Shown here: positions 62,517 through 64,000 of the stretch, piece after piece
Layout: each line of letters begins with the position of its first letter
Position numbering within the stretch: position 1 is the stretch's first letter
DNA from: Hyphomonadaceae bacterium UBA1849
GTDB lineage: Bacteria; Pseudomonadota; Alphaproteobacteria; Caulobacterales; Hyphomonadaceae
DNA length: 64,000 bases
Assembly: GCA_002338565.1 (NCBI GenBank)
Contig: DDIN01000008.1
Location: 1,245,567-1,309,566, forward strand
Direction: 5' to 3'
Notes under the pieces: model-generated
Database searches by the model: none
Told to the model about the DNA's origin: nothing
The model's input: the letters and a program-made list of their open reading frames with translations, nothing else
Program-made: the position numbers and the translations under genes

Positions 62517-62951
62517 CTAGCGCCGCCCGAGCGCCTTCATGAGGGTATTGCGCATCTCTTTGATATCGGCACACGCCATCTCAAGTTCGCGCTCCAAATC
62601 ATCAGACACGGGCAGCGCGCCCATGTGAACCGCCTTCGCGATCTGGTTCATGTTGGATGAGAGGCGAGACTGGCCGAGTGCGCCGAGGAGCTTTGCCAGC
62701 GCCACGCGATCAGCCGAAGGACGGTTCTGCTTTTTGGCTGGACGCCTGAAAGCCGTCGATGCGCTTTCGCCAAACAGGCGCTCACGAATATAGCTGGACA
62801 GCGTTCTATCGCCTGCATCGCGTAAGAGCTGCGTGCGTTCATCGTGGGTCAAGCGAAGTGAGATGGGTGATGGGTGCTTATTGCTCTTGTCGACCCTTGG
62901 GCCGACTTTTCCAAAAGCTTTTTTGGCTTGGTGTTTTCTGCGCTCTAACAT
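62517..62951 (-). CDS. MobC-like relaxosome accessory protein
   Basis: A 144-residue basic protein. SLRLTHDERTQLLRDAG, then LSSYIRERLFG, fits a ribbon-helix-helix DNA-binding start, and LGQSRLSSNMNQIAKAVHMG is the MobC signature. It probably bends oriT for the relaxase. Its start overlaps the stop of the gene upstream by seven bases, and it is followed closely by the relaxase. Confidence 0.82.
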   Translation of the reverse strand: MLERRKHQAKKAFGKVGPRVDKSNKHPSPISLRLTHDERTQLLRDAGDRTLSSYIRERLFGESASTAFRRPAKKQNRPSADRVALAKLLGALGQSRLSSNMNQIAKAVHMGALPVSDDLERELEMACADIKEMRNTLMKALGRR

Positions 62952-63160
62952 GGAGAAGGCCCTCCATGCTCAGATTGCTCGAAAGAGCTATCGTCACTTT
63001 TAGGATCGTCGTATTCGAGGACGGAGAGATCAATATCGCGAAGTTGATCTTCCCATTCTTTCAGCTCTTCAAAGATCGCATCAGAGTTCAGAAACTCACT
63101 GAGTGATGGCGCAGGAGAGTTCGAACTAACTCCCTCCGGGCGCGCCATTTTCTCGCTCAT
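62945..63160 (-). CDS. Acidic small protein upstream of mobC
   Basis: A 71-residue acidic, Ser-rich protein. The start is either ATG 63160 or ATG 63148 (MARPEG). It overlaps the mobC start by seven bases and is likely cotranscribed. The N-terminal DNA is the part that looks like the tRNA end (63132-63151), so the element boundary may cut at or near its start codon. No family recognised. Confidence 0.55.
   Translation of the reverse strand: MSEKMARPEGVSSNSPAPSLSEFLNSDAIFEELKEWEDQLRDIDLSVLEYDDPKSDDSSFEQSEHGGPSPC
63132..63151 (+). other. Candidate right attachment site
   Basis: Fourteen of 20 bases match the tRNA-Arg 3' end at 40793-40812, and all six differences are transitions; GGCGC-type core then CCATTTT is shared. 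It lies just before the element-to-chromosome change. Short similarity can be chance. Confidence 0.35.
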
Positions 63161-63431
63161 TGCATTCCGTCACGGCAGGCTGGATTTTTGTTCCCGCCGC
63201 TTGGTTTTCCGTGTTTGATTTTGGTAAAACCTTCTGCCGGCTCAACGCTATACGCAATTTCTTCTCTTATTATTCCGAATAAGCAGAACGTGTATTCCAT
63301 TGATAAATTGATTGGTGTATAAATATTCCACAAAGCCTGCCTCGGGCGAACGGTCATGCCTCGTGTTTTGGATGAAGCGCAATTTCTGACCTTTCCAGCC
63401 CTGATAAAAAACAAGGCATGCCGGAGGAAAA
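63161..63431. other. Interval between element and bkd gene
   Basis: Contains no gene I can support. It is AT-rich in the middle (63250-63330) and probably carries the promoter of the bkd operon. GGAGG at 63423-63427 is the ribosome site of the next gene. Confidence 0.45.
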
Positions 63432-64000
63432 ATGACAGATACAGGACGTTCTTATCTCCACGTCCCTGAGCCAAGCTTCAGGCCGGGTGATAAGCCAACA
63501 TTTGATGAAATGATTATCCCGAAGGCTGGTGCGGCGCGCCGCCCGCCTGTGGATGTTCACCCTGATGATATTCAGGACCTCGCCCGCACCATCATTCGCG
63601 TGATGTCCAGCGATAATGAAGCTGTTGGCGAATGGGCTGCATCGCTCTCTGACGAAGAGGCGCTTGAGGGCCTTAAAGACATGATGCGTCTGCGCACCAT
63701 GGATGCGCGATTGTTGCGTGCACAGCGTCAGGGTAAAACTTCATTCTATATGCAGGCGCTCGGCGAGGAAGCTGTCGCATGTGCGTTCCAGAAAGCTCTG
63801 GAACCTGGCGATATGAACTTCCCGACTTATCGCCAGCAGGGCCTGCTCATCACGTCCGGTTATCCGATGACGAGCATGATGAACCAGATATTCTCCAACT
63901 CTCAGGACCCTATGAAGGGCCGCCAGCTGGGCAATCTTTATTCCTCCAAAGAGCACGGCTTTTTCTCCATCTCCGGTAATCTGGCGACCCAGTTCGTGCA
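63432..64000 (+). CDS. bkdA: Branched-chain 2-oxoacid dehydrogenase E1 alpha subunit (3' end outside window)
   Basis: The first 189 codons of the thiamine-diphosphate E1 alpha subunit. ATG 63432 follows GGAGG by four bases. LHVPEPSFRPGDKPTFDEM and MMRLRTMDARLLRAQRQGKTSFYMQALGEEA are typical of the bacterial 2-oxoisovalerate dehydrogenase; MNFPTYRQQGLLITSGYPM is the E1 alpha active-site entrance. It feeds leucine, isoleucine and valine breakdown, the same pathway that ends in the HMG-CoA lyase at 24356. It marks the return to chromosome after the element. Confidence 0.9.
   Translation, partial: MTDTGRSYLHVPEPSFRPGDKPTFDEMIIPKAGAARRPPVDVHPDDIQDLARTIIRVMSSDNEAVGEWAASLSDEEALEGLKDMMRLRTMDARLLRAQRQGKTSFYMQALGEEAVACAFQKALEPGDMNFPTYRQQGLLITSGYPMTSMMNQIFSNSQDPMKGRQLGNLYSSKEHGFFSISGNLATQFV

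Larger units (their letters stand above)
40809..63151. mobile_element. Integrative mobilizable element in tRNA-Arg(CCG) with copper cargo
   Basis: Left end: serine recombinase next to tRNA-Arg. Transfer genes: VirD4-like coupling protein (43172), ArdA (59690), relaxase (61226), MobC-like protein (62517). Cargo: small zinc-ribbon operon, deaminase pair, copper resistance island, ATPase/GIY-YIG cassette. No VirB-type channel genes are seen, so I call it mobilizable rather than self-transmissible. The right end is approximate: the chromosomal bkd gene starts at 63432, and a tRNA-end-like sequence lies at 63132-63151. Several cargo genes are clearly more AT-rich than the flanks. Confidence 0.8.

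Noticed and set aside
63065..63145. A second tRNA near the right end (TTCGAAC...GCGCCA)
   Set aside because: No matching acceptor strand, anticodon arm or proper T stem can be formed. I kept only the short similarity to the tRNA-Arg end.
40809..63151. Calling the element a self-transmissible ICE
   Set aside because: I find a relaxase and a coupling protein but no VirB4, VirB6, VirB8-11 or pilin-type genes between the boundaries.
1..64000. CRISPR array
   Set aside because: No regularly spaced repeats of 24-40 bases were seen, and no cas-type protein is present.

Overview
The window looks like the chromosome of an alphaproteobacterium, most likely of the Hyphomonadaceae/Maricaulales type. The support is gene content (an HWE-family histidine kinase, a PurEK pair, LeuC with the usual Fe-S cysteines, a HMG-CoA lyase next to glycosyltransferases), frequent GTG/TTG starts behind strong Shine-Dalgarno sites, and fairly high GC. 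No rRNA is present, so the genus cannot be fixed.

Positions 1-10,400 hold an accessory metabolic or envelope block. Three plus-strand membrane genes (one cut by the window edge, then two DUF6644-like proteins) face a minus-strand set made of a DUF6152 protein, four tandem paralogous secreted proteins, a fifth divergent lipoprotein of the same fold signature, a serine hydrolase lipoprotein and a TetR regulator. The exported proteins share the GHWEGDTLVVET-type motif and two conserved cysteines. I know of no described function for them.

Positions 10,400-40,700 are mostly core chromosome: a likely structured small RNA, a diguanylate cyclase, purE-purK, two tandem 2OG-Fe(II) oxygenases with a shared identical 3' end, leuC, an OmpR-type regulator, a rhomboid protease, xth, envelope polysaccharide genes (two GT2 enzymes, a GT39-type transferase, an O-antigen ligase-like protein), HMG-CoA lyase, thrS, yidD, a NifU-like scaffold, an SDR, a GNAT, an HWE kinase, polA, a DASS transporter, a lone ABC ATPase and a TraB/GumN protein.

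Positions about 40,809-63,150 are an integrative mobilizable element inserted at tRNA-Arg(CCG). A large serine recombinase reads antisense through the whole tRNA and takes its last 26 residues from it. A VirD4-type coupling protein at the left, a relaxase and MobC-like protein at the right, and an ArdA antirestriction protein make up the transfer module. No VirB-type mating-pair genes are visible, so it probably depends on a helper. The cargo is a CsoR-regulated copper and heavy-metal island (P1B ATPase, multicopper oxidase CopA, CopB, TRASH-type metal-binding protein, DUF2231 protein, an APC permease with a His-rich tail), an unknown-protein/cytidine-deaminase pair behind twin palindromes, and a possible defence cassette (GIY-YIG protein, small protein, Rad50/RloC-like ATPase with a CPFC hook). 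Several very small genes, four of them in a tight operon, also lie in the element. After the element the chromosome resumes with the branched-chain 2-oxoacid dehydrogenase E1 alpha gene, cut by the window end.
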